Below are positions 35,460 through 43,711 of a DNA stretch of 64,000 nt, piece after piece (position 1 is the stretch's first letter; each line of letters starts with the position of its first letter). The translations under genes were made by a program, and so were the position numbers. Source of the stretch: Paraburkholderia madseniana (GTDB lineage Bacteria; Pseudomonadota; Gammaproteobacteria; Burkholderiales; Burkholderiaceae); contig NZ_VOSW01000007.1 of assembly GCF_009690905.1 (NCBI RefSeq), positions 62,001-126,000 of the forward strand, given 5' to 3'. The notes below the pieces were generated by a model. It did no database searches and was not told the origin of the DNA. It was given only the letters and a program-made list of their open reading frames with translations.

Positions 35460-36464
35460 ATGCAGACACCCTCAACCGACTCCTCTACGCCAGCCATCGC
35501 CTCCTCGGGCCTGAGCGCGCGCGCCGCGCGCACCTGGGATCTCATCAACAAGTCCGGCATCGTGATGGTGTTCATCATCCTGTTCGCGGCTTTGTCGTTC
35601 ACGGTGCCGGATTTCTTAAGCTCGCGAAACATCCAGGGCTTGCTGCTCTCCGTCACGCTAATTGGTTCGATATCCGTAACGATGATGTTCGTGCTCGCGC
35701 TGGGCGAAGTGGATTTGTCGGTGGCGTCGATCGTTGCGTTCGCGGGCGTGGTTGCGTCCAGCCTGATTACCGCGACCCATAGCGTGACGCTCGGCATCGC
35801 CGCCGGTGTGCTTGCGGGTGGCGCAGTCGGACTGGTCAACGGCGTGCTGGTCGCGCGCTACAAGATCAACTCGCTGATCGTCACGCTCGCGATGATGGAA
35901 GTCGTGCGCGGCCTCGCCTTCATCACGTCGAACGGCGACGCGGTGATGATTTCCGAAGAGCGTTTCTTCGACCTCGGCGGCGGCGCGTTCCTCGGTATTT
36001 CTTATCCGATCTGGAGCAACATCGTCGGCTTCGTGCTGTTCGGTTTTCTGCTGAAGAAAACCGTATTCGGCAAAAACGTGCTGGCCGTGGGCGGCAATAG
36101 CGAGGCCGCTTTGCTCGCGGGCTTGCCGGTCACCCGAATCAAGATCACAGTGTTCGTATTGCAGGGCCTCGTCACGGGCTTTGCAGGCGTGATGCTGGCG
36201 TCACGCATGAGCCTCGGCGACCCGAAGACGTCGGTCGGTCTCGAACTCGGCGTGATCTCCGCGTGCGTGCTCGGCGGCGTTTCGCTGACGGGCGGCGTCG
36301 CAACGATTTCCGGTGTGCTGGTCGGCGTGCTGATCATGGGTTCCGTGCAGGACGCAATGAGCCTGATGAATGTGCCGACCTTTTACCAATACCTGATTCG
36401 CGGCGGGATTCTGCTGCTCGCGGTGTTGTTCGATCAGTACCGTCGCAGCAAGCGCGTGCACTGA
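35460..36464 (+). CDS. araH: L-arabinose ABC transporter permease AraH
   Basis: AraH is the inner membrane channel of the importer. The 334-residue protein shows 8-10 hydrophobic segments and the cytoplasmic EAALLAGLPV coupling segment of ribose/arabinose permeases. ATG 35460 fits the family; an in-frame codon at 35358 lies inside araG. The dehydratase gene begins 59 bp later. Confidence 0.92.
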   Translation: MQTPSTDSSTPAIASSGLSARAARTWDLINKSGIVMVFIILFAALSFTVPDFLSSRNIQGLLLSVTLIGSISVTMMFVLALGEVDLSVASIVAFAGVVASSLITATHSVTLGIAAGVLAGGAVGLVNGVLVARYKINSLIVTLAMMEVVRGLAFITSNGDAVMISEERFFDLGGGAFLGISYPIWSNIVGFVLFGFLLKKTVFGKNVLAVGGNSEAALLAGLPVTRIKITVFVLQGLVTGFAGVMLASRMSLGDPKTSVGLELGVISACVLGGVSLTGGVATISGVLVGVLIMGSVQDAMSLMNVPTFYQYLIRGGILLLAVLFDQYRRSKRVH

Positions 36465-36523
36465 GGCTGACATACGCCCCGGGCCAGGCGCCCCGCACTA
36501 CATGCTTGCCAACAGGAGATTTC

Positions 36524-38257
36524 ATGGCTGATTCCAACCAGACTAAAAAGCCGCTACGCAGCCAGGCGTGGTTTGGCCTCAAAGATCGCGACGGCTTTCT
36601 GCATCGCTCGTGGATGAAAAACCAGGGCATTCCGCACGACGAATTCGACGGGCGTCCGGTGATCGGCATCTGCAATACGTGGTCCGAGCTGACGCCGTGC
36701 AATGCGCATTTTCGCGAGCTCGCCGAGTACGTGAAAAAAGGCGTGCACGAAGCGGGCGGTTTGCCGCTCGAGTTTCCGGTGATGTCGCTCGGCGAGACCA
36801 ATCTGCGGCCTACCGCGATGCTGTTTCGCAATCTGGCTTCGATGGATGTCGAGGAGTCGATTCGCGGCAATCCGATGGACGGCGTGATTCTGCTGGTGGG
36901 TTGCGATAAGACCACGCCGGCGCTGCTAATGGGCGCGGCGTCGTGCAATCTGCCGGCGCTGGCCGTGTCGGGCGGACCGATGCTCAACGGACGGTTCCGC
37001 GGCAAGAACATCGGCTCGGGTACGGGCGTCTGGCAGATGTCCGAGGAAGTGCGCGCCGGCACGATGACACAGGAAGAATTCACCGAAGCCGAGTCGTGCA
37101 TGAACCGCTCGCGCGGCCACTGCATGACGATGGGCACGGCGTCCACGATGGCCTCGATGGTCGAATCGCTCGGCATGGGCTTGCCGCACAACGCGGCGAT
37201 TCCCGCAGTCGATGCACGCCGGCAAGTGCTCGCGCATCTGGCCGGCCGGCGCATCGTCGATATGGTCCGCGAGGATCTGACGATGGACAAGATCCTCACG
37301 CGCCAGGCGTTCGAAAACGCGATTCGCACCAATGCGGCGATCGGCGGGTCGACCAATGCGGTCGTGCATCTGATCGCGCTCGCCAAACGCATTGGCGTGG
37401 AGCTTTCGCTGGAGGACTGGGAGCTCGGCTCGAACGTGCCGTGTCTCGTGAATCTGCAACCGTCAGGCGAGTACCTGATGGAAGACTTTTACTACGCGGG
37501 TGGCTTGCCCGCCGTGCTCAAGCAACTCGGCGAGCAAGGTCTGCTGCATCGCGAAGCGCTGACGGTGAACGGCAAGACGATCTGGGATAACGTGCGCAAC
37601 GCGCCGAATCACGACGAGAAGGTCATCACGACGTTCGCCGAGCCGTTCAAGCCGAAGGCCGGCATCGCGGTGCTCAAGGGCAACCTGGCGCCAAACGGCG
37701 CGGTGATCAAGCCGTCGGCGGCGACACCTCATCTGCTGAAGCATCGCGGCCGCGCAGTGGTATTCGAGAACATCGAGGAGCTGCACGCGAAGATCGACGA
37801 CGAATCGCTCGATATCGACGAGCACTGCGTCATGGTGCTCAAGGGCGCGGGGCCGAAGGGATACCCGGGCTTCGCCGAAGTCGGCAACATGCCGCTGCCA
37901 AAGAAGGTGCTGCAGAAGGGCATCACGGACATGGTGCGCATTTCGGACGGCCGCATGAGCGGCACGGCATACGGCTCGGTGGTCCTGCATGTATCGCCGG
38001 AAGCGGCCGCGGGCGGGCCGCTCGCGTTCGTGCAAACCGGCGACATGATCGAACTCGACGTCGACGCCCGCCGCCTGCATCTGGATGTCACCGACGAAGA
38101 ACTCGCGCGTCGCCGCGCTGCCTGGCAGCCGCCTGCGCCGCCCACGCGCGGCTACTACAAGCTCTACGTCGAGCACGTGCTGCAAGCGGACCAGGGGGCG
38201 GATCTGGATTTCCTGGTCGGATCGAGCGGCGCGCCCGTGCCGCGCGACTCGCATTGA
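36524..38257 (+). CDS. IlvD/Edd-family dehydratase, probable L-arabonate dehydratase
   Basis: Members of this family dehydrate sugar acids or dihydroxy acids with an iron-sulfur cluster and Mg2+. The 577-residue protein has cluster ligands in NTWSELTPCN (about residue 56), VGCDKTTPA (about 127) and GHCMTMG (about 200). AGGAG precedes ATG 36524. Its place directly after araFGH points to L-arabonate dehydratase, which makes L-2-keto-3-deoxyarabonate. The arabinose dehydrogenase, lactonase and DapA-type dehydratase of that route are not in the window. Confidence 0.87.
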   Translation: MADSNQTKKPLRSQAWFGLKDRDGFLHRSWMKNQGIPHDEFDGRPVIGICNTWSELTPCNAHFRELAEYVKKGVHEAGGLPLEFPVMSLGETNLRPTAMLFRNLASMDVEESIRGNPMDGVILLVGCDKTTPALLMGAASCNLPALAVSGGPMLNGRFRGKNIGSGTGVWQMSEEVRAGTMTQEEFTEAESCMNRSRGHCMTMGTASTMASMVESLGMGLPHNAAIPAVDARRQVLAHLAGRRIVDMVREDLTMDKILTRQAFENAIRTNAAIGGSTNAVVHLIALAKRIGVELSLEDWELGSNVPCLVNLQPSGEYLMEDFYYAGGLPAVLKQLGEQGLLHREALTVNGKTIWDNVRNAPNHDEKVITTFAEPFKPKAGIAVLKGNLAPNGAVIKPSAATPHLLKHRGRAVVFENIEELHAKIDDESLDIDEHCVMVLKGAGPKGYPGFAEVGNMPLPKKVLQKGITDMVRISDGRMSGTAYGSVVLHVSPEAAAGGPLAFVQTGDMIELDVDARRLHLDVTDEELARRRAAWQPPAPPTRGYYKLYVEHVLQADQGADLDFLVGSSGAPVPRDSH

Positions 38258-38311
38258 TGGTCTTTTGAACGGTTAGCCGTTTCTCCCTGCGCTTTGCGAG
38301 AAGGCGTATTG

Positions 38312-38347
38312 CCGATGCGGATCGAAAGCCCGCATCGGCTTTTTTAT
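38312..38347 (+). terminator. Terminator of the arabinose operon
   Basis: Arms GCCGATGCGG and CCGCATCGGC are followed by six T. It lies 55 bp after the dehydratase stop. Confidence 0.9.
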
Positions 38348-38410
38348 CGGCGTCACGTTATGGAAAACGCGCATGGAAAGCGCGCCATGGAAAACGCGCG
38401 CAGAAATAAA

Positions 38411-38444
38411 AAGCGGCCGGGCACTCAATGCCCAGCCGATTTTT
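38411..38444. terminator. Terminator-like hairpin downstream of the small periplasmic gene
   Basis: CGGC-C-GGGCA pairs with TGCCC-A-GCCG around a CTCAA loop, with A/T-runs on both sides. It can end minus-strand transcripts of the gene at 38548-38886. Confidence 0.6.
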
Positions 38445-38547
38445 AACTCGCAGGTTCGCAGCCCCTCAGATTTTTAATATCAGAGGGTTTGTAGCGTAAA
38501 TTAAAACCCGTCAAACCGGGCGTTTACCCGGGGTGTTGGCGTTTAGC

Positions 38548-38886
38548 TTATTGTTTGATGAATCGATCGTTTGCCCAGAGGCCTTGTGTATCGCTATTCC
38601 CAGCGTTCACGAATTCGACGTCATGGCCAACCACGCGCACAACGCGGAAACTCGAGTTTTCCGGCGTCGAAACGCACTGATATCCCGAGAAGAATTCTTG
38701 CATCTTTTGCTGTTCCCCGGCTTGCGCGTGTTGGTCGGCGGCGTCGAGTTTATCCTTCGACAGACAGCCATACGCGTTGGCCTTGAACTGGATTGTTTGC
38801 TGCGGCTTGACCATGGCGTCTTGAGCCTGAACAGAAGCGGCAGCCAATCCCGCAATGGCGAAAACAAGGGCGATTCGCGTTTTCAT
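38548..38886 (-). CDS. Hypothetical periplasmic protein
   Basis: Not recognised. The 112-residue protein has a clear signal peptide (about residues 1-21, cleavage after VQA), then about 90 soluble residues with two cysteines (in YGCLSKD and YQCVSTP) that could form a disulfide. The start ATG has GGAGG-like bases upstream. It is monocistronic. Confidence 0.8.
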   Translation of the reverse strand: MKTRIALVFAIAGLAAASVQAQDAMVKPQQTIQFKANAYGCLSKDKLDAADQHAQAGEQQKMQEFFSGYQCVSTPENSSFRVVRVVGHDVEFVNAGNSDTQGLWANDRFIKQ

Positions 38887-39335
38887 ATTTTCCTCCGGTG
38901 CGGGTTGAATTACTCAGGTTAGCTATGTATTTAACTTTAACGTCGAACCCGCACCTTGCACTTTAGGAGAACGCGCAAGAACGACAAGCACATCTTGTGT
39001 GCGGTCGCAACAGCGGCGAATTGTCGCACCACCTGTCGCACCTGCTTAAGCCTTGAGCAGCCGCTTAAACAGGACGGATTGAAACGGATAACTAAAAGAC
39101 GGGCAGGGTGCGCCGCTTTAACCAGTAAAGCTTTGCGGCGCGTATTGGCGTAAACGTGAGGCACCAATTAAGTGATTTACTACAATTAATACAGGCATTT
39201 GGTGCGTTGCACACAAAGTCATTCACCCGACTAATCAAAAATCACGAAATAACGGTGTGTATACAGAAGATAAACGGTGCCAGGTGTCCCAGGCGACGCA
39301 GCATGGCGTGGCTGGTTGACGCAGGTTGAACTCAC
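38887..39335. other. Intergenic region between two minus-strand genes
   Basis: About 450 bp that is AT-richer than the average. It contains a 7-bp inverted repeat GCACCAA (39161-39167) / TTGGTGC (39199-39205) with an AT-rich centre. No protein-like frame or clear terminator was found. It could hold regulatory sites or a small RNA, but nothing decides it. Confidence 0.45.
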
Positions 39336-39875
39336 TCAGCCGTGCCGATCGGTCTTGAAGAACTCGGACTGGAACATGCACATGCGCAACGCATTGTGAT
39401 AGCGGCCGTTGCCGAAAAACTCCTCGATCAACTCGGCCTCATGCCGGAAACCGCACTTCTCATAGATGTGGATGGCAGCGGTATTCGACTTATCGACGAT
39501 CAGGTAGACCTTGCGCAGGTTCAGCACCGAAAACGCGTAGTCGATCGCGAGCTGCGTGGCGATGGTGGCGTAGCCGCGGCCTTGCGCATCCGGTGCGATG
39601 ATGATCTGAAACTCGCCGCGCCGGTGGATATAGTCCAGCTCGATCAGCTCGACGACGCCAACTGTCTGGCCGTCGTTGTCGATCGCCACGAAGCGGCGCT
39701 CGCGCAGGTCGTGCACGTGCTGGTCGTAGAGCTGGGTCAGTTCGGAGAACGTTTCATAAGGCTCTTCGAACCAGTAACGCATGATCTTTGCGTTGTTGTT
39801 CACTTCGTGGACGAAGCGCAGGTCGGTGCGCTCGAGCGGGCGCAGGGTCAGTTCGCTGCTGTGTTCGATAGTCAT
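39336..39875 (-). CDS. speG: Spermidine N1-acetyltransferase SpeG
   Basis: SpeG acetylates spermidine with acetyl-CoA to prevent polyamine toxicity. The 179-residue GNAT protein opens with [13 protein letters not shown] and contains [20 protein letters not shown], the acetyl-CoA loop QGRGYAT and [20 protein letters not shown]. All match E. coli SpeG in order. It is a single gene. Confidence 0.93.
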   Translation of the reverse strand: MTIEHSSELTLRPLERTDLRFVHEVNNNAKIMRYWFEEPYETFSELTQLYDQHVHDLRERRFVAIDNDGQTVGVVELIELDYIHRRGEFQIIIAPDAQGRGYATIATQLAIDYAFSVLNLRKVYLIVDKSNTAAIHIYEKCGFRHEAELIEEFFGNGRYHNALRMCMFQSEFFKTDRHG

Positions 39876-40140
39876 TGGATTCCCCTTGAGAATTATTGGT
39901 TTGATTCCGCAGCCTCAGCATGAGAACTCAAGCTTGCGTTTCCTGTTAGTCCGGGCGCAGCGCGGGGAGTTCTTACAACGCCTCTCGTCCGCGTAGCGCG
40001 GTCTTGCGAAGCGCGAGACGCTGCGCGGGTTCGGCAAGGGAGGGGCGTCGCGTTGTCGCAGGCCGCTTATCGCAAATTTGTGAGGGGCTCGGCACCGTGT
40101 GGGCACATGCGGTGCTCTACAATGAAATCATGCTCTTGCG

Positions 40141-40332
40141 ATGGAGGCTACCGTGATCGAGCAATTGATATTAGGCGCCTTTCTGGTCATCCCGCTGCTC
40201 ATCGTCGCGTTTCTTTTCTCCGACGAATTGTGGCAGGAGCATCGGCATTTGCACGACCTGCATCTTGAGCCCACGAAGCCGCGCCGTATCGACTGGCGGC
40301 ATCCGCTGCGCCGCTCGCGGCATCGGGTTTGA
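40141..40332 (+). CDS. Hypothetical small membrane protein
   Basis: Not recognised. The 63-residue protein has one membrane helix at about residues 9-26 and a basic, His- and Arg-rich C-terminus. GTG 40153 is an alternative start. It is separated from both neighbours and codon use fits the genome. Confidence 0.5.
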   Translation: MEATVIEQLILGAFLVIPLLIVAFLFSDELWQEHRHLHDLHLEPTKPRRIDWRHPLRRSRHRV

Positions 40333-40431
40333 CCCTTTCAGTGGAATGCATGGATCATCGCGCTGCAGGCGTCGCTGTGAGGCGAGGGCGGTTCGCGAAT
40401 GAGACCCTCGAATAAGACCCGCAAATAAAAA

Positions 40432-40453
40432 AGCCTGCCGTTTCGGGCAGGCT
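40432..40453 (-). terminator. Rho-independent terminator of the HIT gene
   Basis: Stem AGCCTGCC/GGCAGGCT, loop GTTTCG, with a minus-strand run of six T. It lies about 95 bp past the HIT gene stop. Confidence 0.88.
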
Positions 40454-40548
40454 GAAAAGAGATCCACACTCAATGCCTTGTGGGTACAAGGCAGACGCCA
40501 GTCTAGTCACATTGCGCGATCGGCTGGTTTCACCGGCCATTACACATA

Positions 40549-41019
40549 TTACGGGGCGTGACCAGTTGCGTCGTCCTCGGCCGTCGCGCCGTCAACAGGG
40601 GCGCGCCAATGGTTGCGAATGCGCGTGGCGAGCGCTTCGAGCGTGGCCGCATCGGCGACTTCGCGTGCATGCATGCGCAGCGGCTGTCCTTCCCAACGCG
40701 GAATCACGTGAAAATGCACATGCGGCACCGTTTGTCCCGCCGCGGCGCCATTGAACTGTCCGATGAACACGCCGTCCGGGCGCAAGGCCGCGCGCACGGC
40801 GATGGCGAGTTTCTGCGTCATGCGCATGCAGGCCACTGTCGAGGCATCCGACAACTCGAAAATCTCAACCGCCGCTTCCTTCGGCACGACCAGCATGTGG
40901 CCGTCGGCCTGCGGCATCAGGTCCATGAAGGCCAGCGCAGCATCGCTTTCTGCCACTTTGATGCAGGGTAGTTCGCCGCGCAGAATCTTCGCGAAGGGAT
41001 TGCTGTCGTCGTAGTTCAT
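40549..41019 (-). CDS. HIT (histidine triad) family nucleotide hydrolase or transferase
   Basis: HIT proteins hydrolyse nucleotide-linked phosphoramidates or dinucleoside polyphosphates. The 156-residue protein has the histidine triad HVHFHVI and the N-terminal NPFAKILRGELPCIKV segment. The start at 41019 has GAGGA upstream; the in-frame codon at 41082 is unlikely. It has its own terminator. Confidence 0.92.
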   Translation of the reverse strand: MNYDDSNPFAKILRGELPCIKVAESDAALAFMDLMPQADGHMLVVPKEAAVEIFELSDASTVACMRMTQKLAIAVRAALRPDGVFIGQFNGAAAGQTVPHVHFHVIPRWEGQPLRMHAREVADAATLEALATRIRNHWRAPVDGATAEDDATGHAP

Positions 41020-41100
41020 CACGCGTCCTCTAGTTGCCGTACGGTTCAAGGTGGAGATGCTGTCGGCGATATTGTCCACCACCTCTGTTACAGCCCGCTG

Positions 41101-42036
41101 TTACATCGCGCGCGCTGCGCGTTTGATCGCTTGCGGCGGCTGGCCGAACGCGCGCAGAAAGGCGCGCCGCATCCGTTCGGTATCGATAAAGCCGGTTTCG
41201 ACCGCGACAGCTTCCATAGAGTGACGGCCCGCTTCGAGCATGGCGCGGGCGGCTTCCACACGCAACGCCTCGATGGCCTTGGCCGGCGATTGGCGCGTTT
41301 CGTCGCGAAAGGCGCGGCTGAACTGGCGCGGACTCAGATGCGCAACGTCGGCGAGCTGTTCGACCGTCAACGGCTCGCGCAGATGGTTCTTCGCGTACGA
41401 CAGCGCGTCCTGAATGCGGTCGGACTTCGGCTCCAGGTCGAGCATGGCCGAGAACTGCGACTGGCCGCCCGTGCGCCGGTGATAGACCACGAGTTTCTTG
41501 GCGATGGCGCGCGAGACCGCGATGCCGAGATCGCTTTCGATCAGCGCCAGACACAGATCGATGCAGGCTGTCATGCCGGCCGAGGTCCACACCGAGCCGT
41601 CGGCGACAAAGATGCGGTCTTCGTCGATACGTGTATCGGGAAAGCGCTGCTGCAAGTTGCGGGCGTGGTACCAGTGGGTCGTGGCATGCCGGCCGTCGAG
41701 GATGCCCGCTTCGGCCAGCACGAAGGCACCGGTGCAGATACTGGTGGTGCGGCGCGAGGCGGCGAGGGCGTCGTTCAAAAACCCCAGCAATCCCGCCGAC
41801 GACGGCTCGATCTGCATCGCGCCCGTGACGACCACCGTGTCATACGCCGGGTCGCCAAACGCCTTTGTCGCAATCTCGACGCCCGACGAGCTGCGCACCA
41901 TCCCGCCCTGTTCGGAGATGACTTCCACCTGGTATTCCGGCTGCCCGGCCTCGAGGTTCGCCAGTTCGAACACGGAGATCGCCACCATATCGAGGATCTG
42001 GAAGCCGGGGAAGACCACCACGCCGATGCGTTTCAT
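41101..42036 (-). CDS. GlxA-type AraC regulator with DJ-1/PfpI domain
   Basis: GlxA/FtrA-type regulators combine an amidase-like domain with an AraC DNA-binding domain. The 311-residue protein has a DJ-1/PfpI part (residues 1-180, with the nucleophile-elbow-like TSICTGAF) and two HTH motifs (about 215-310). It is divergent from the short-chain dehydrogenase gene, which is the most likely target. Confidence 0.9.
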   Translation of the reverse strand: MKRIGVVVFPGFQILDMVAISVFELANLEAGQPEYQVEVISEQGGMVRSSSGVEIATKAFGDPAYDTVVVTGAMQIEPSSAGLLGFLNDALAASRRTTSICTGAFVLAEAGILDGRHATTHWYHARNLQQRFPDTRIDEDRIFVADGSVWTSAGMTACIDLCLALIESDLGIAVSRAIAKKLVVYHRRTGGQSQFSAMLDLEPKSDRIQDALSYAKNHLREPLTVEQLADVAHLSPRQFSRAFRDETRQSPAKAIEALRVEAARAMLEAGRHSMEAVAVETGFIDTERMRRAFLRAFGQPPQAIKRAARAM

Positions 42037-42211
42037 TGCGATGTCCTAAAACGAGGTAAATACGACATTTGAGACAAGAGGCTACGCGCTTAGACTTCAC
42101 TCGTCAACACCGCGATGCCCACAAAAAAGGCGCAGCGGCGGAGGTTTCAGTTTTCCCCATTCATCGATCAGGGCTCAGGCGTGACGCGCTAAGCCCGCAA
42201 GGAGATTCACC

Positions 42212-43012
42212 ATGGCAACGCAAGCAAACAAGGGCACGGCATTGATTACGGGCGCATCGTCGGGCATCGGTGCGGTTTATGCGGACCGCCTCGCGCGGCG
42301 CGGTTACGACCTGATTCTGGTGGCGCGCGACGTCAAACGTCTGACGGGCGTAGCCGAGCGTCTGACCGCGGAAACCGGCCGCCATATCGAGACCATCGCT
42401 GCCGATCTGACCATCAAGGGCGACCAGCGGCGTATCGAGGAGCGTTTGCGCGCCGACCGCGGCATCACCATGCTGGTCAACAACGCGGGCGTCGGCGCGA
42501 CGGCTTCGCTGATCGACTCGAATATCGACGACCTCGACGGCATGATCGAGCTGAACGTGACAGCGCTGACGCGGCTGACGGCTGCAGCCGTGCCGGGTTT
42601 CGTGGAGCGGGGCAATGGCGTCCTGATCAATATTTCGTCCGTCGTCGCACTCTCGCCGGAGTTGCTGAACGGCACCTACAGCGGCACCAAGGCCTATGTG
42701 CTGAACCTGACGCAGTCGCTGCATCATGAAGTGGGCGACAAGGGCGTGCAGTTGCAGGCCGTGCTGCCGGGCGCCACCAGTACCGCGTTCTGGGACCGCG
42801 CCGGTCTCGCGGTTGAACATCTGCCGTCGCAGATCGTGATGACCGCCGAGGACATGGTGGACGCCGCGCTCGTGGGCCTCGACCAGCATGAACTCGTGAC
42901 GATTCCGTCCTTGCCGGATGCGGCCGATTGGGAGCGCTTCAACACCGCACGCCAGCATCTCGGGCCGAACCTGTCGCACAGCGTGCCGGCTGCGCGTTAT
43001 ACGCGCGGCTGA
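42212..43012 (+). CDS. Short-chain dehydrogenase/reductase
   Basis: A classical SDR using NAD(P)(H). The 266-residue protein has TGASSGIG near residue 14, NNAG near 92, and catalytic S-Y-K residues (YSGTKAY near 154-160). AAGGAG precedes ATG 42212. It is divergent from the GlxA-type regulator. The substrate is unknown. Confidence 0.9.
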   Translation: MATQANKGTALITGASSGIGAVYADRLARRGYDLILVARDVKRLTGVAERLTAETGRHIETIAADLTIKGDQRRIEERLRADRGITMLVNNAGVGATASLIDSNIDDLDGMIELNVTALTRLTAAAVPGFVERGNGVLINISSVVALSPELLNGTYSGTKAYVLNLTQSLHHEVGDKGVQLQAVLPGATSTAFWDRAGLAVEHLPSQIVMTAEDMVDAALVGLDQHELVTIPSLPDAADWERFNTARQHLGPNLSHSVPAARYTRG

Positions 43013-43031
43013 ATGCGCGCCTGGTGAACGC

Positions 43032-43559
43032 CTAGCGCCAGTCGGTTGAAACGTCGTCGGGATCGACCAGTGTCAGTCCCGACGACGGCAGCGGCAAGGC
43101 CGTCTTGTAGCGCACCTGCTTGAGCGCAAAGCTCGACCGGATGTTGGAAATGCCTGGAATCTTCGTCAGGTGATCGACGATGAACCGCTCCAGCGTCTGC
43201 ATATCCGGCATCACCACGCGCAGCAGATAGTCCGCGTCGCCCGTCATCAGATAGCACTCCATCACCTCGGGGCGCTCCGAAATCGCCTGCTCGAAGCGAG
43301 TCAGCGCGTCTTCCACCTGCTTTTCCAGACTCACCTGGATGAACACGTTGATGCGCAGCCCGAGCGGCTCCGGATTCAGCAGCGTGACCTGCTGCTTGAA
43401 CAGGCCGAGCTTTTCGAGCGCGCGCACGCGGTTGAAGCAGGGCGTGGGCGACAGATTCACCGAGCGGGCCAGATCCGCATTGGTGATGCGCGCGTTCTGC
43501 TGCAACTGGCTCAGGATGCCGATGTCGATGCGGTCGAGTCGTCTGGGTGGTGTGGTCAT
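43032..43559 (-). CDS. Lrp/AsnC-family regulator (MdeR-like)
   Basis: Lrp/AsnC proteins are octameric amino-acid-responsive regulators. The 175-residue protein has an N-terminal HTH ([29 protein letters not shown]) and a RAM ligand-binding domain. The C-terminus is slightly longer than usual. It is divergent from the E1 gene; in Pseudomonas putida an Lrp-type MdeR is paired with an E1 homologue MdeB in the same way. Confidence 0.9.
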   Translation of the reverse strand: MTTPPRRLDRIDIGILSQLQQNARITNADLARSVNLSPTPCFNRVRALEKLGLFKQQVTLLNPEPLGLRINVFIQVSLEKQVEDALTRFEQAISERPEVMECYLMTGDADYLLRVVMPDMQTLERFIVDHLTKIPGISNIRSSFALKQVRYKTALPLPSSGLTLVDPDDVSTDWR

Positions 43560-43711
43560 AGAGTAAATATTCTGTGGTGTGGGCCAAATCCGGAATAAAT
43601 AGCCTATCTCAGTACAGGATCACAAGCAAATGAGACGCTCATTTTGTGAGCACGTGGTTACCATTGACTCACTCGATCTTGAGCCGAACGCGTCGATGCG
43701 GGAGTGGTGCC

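Noticed and set aside
36334..37392. 352-codon minus-strand frame across araH and the dehydratase
   Set aside because: Spans two real genes in antisense and has low-complexity Ser/Arg content.
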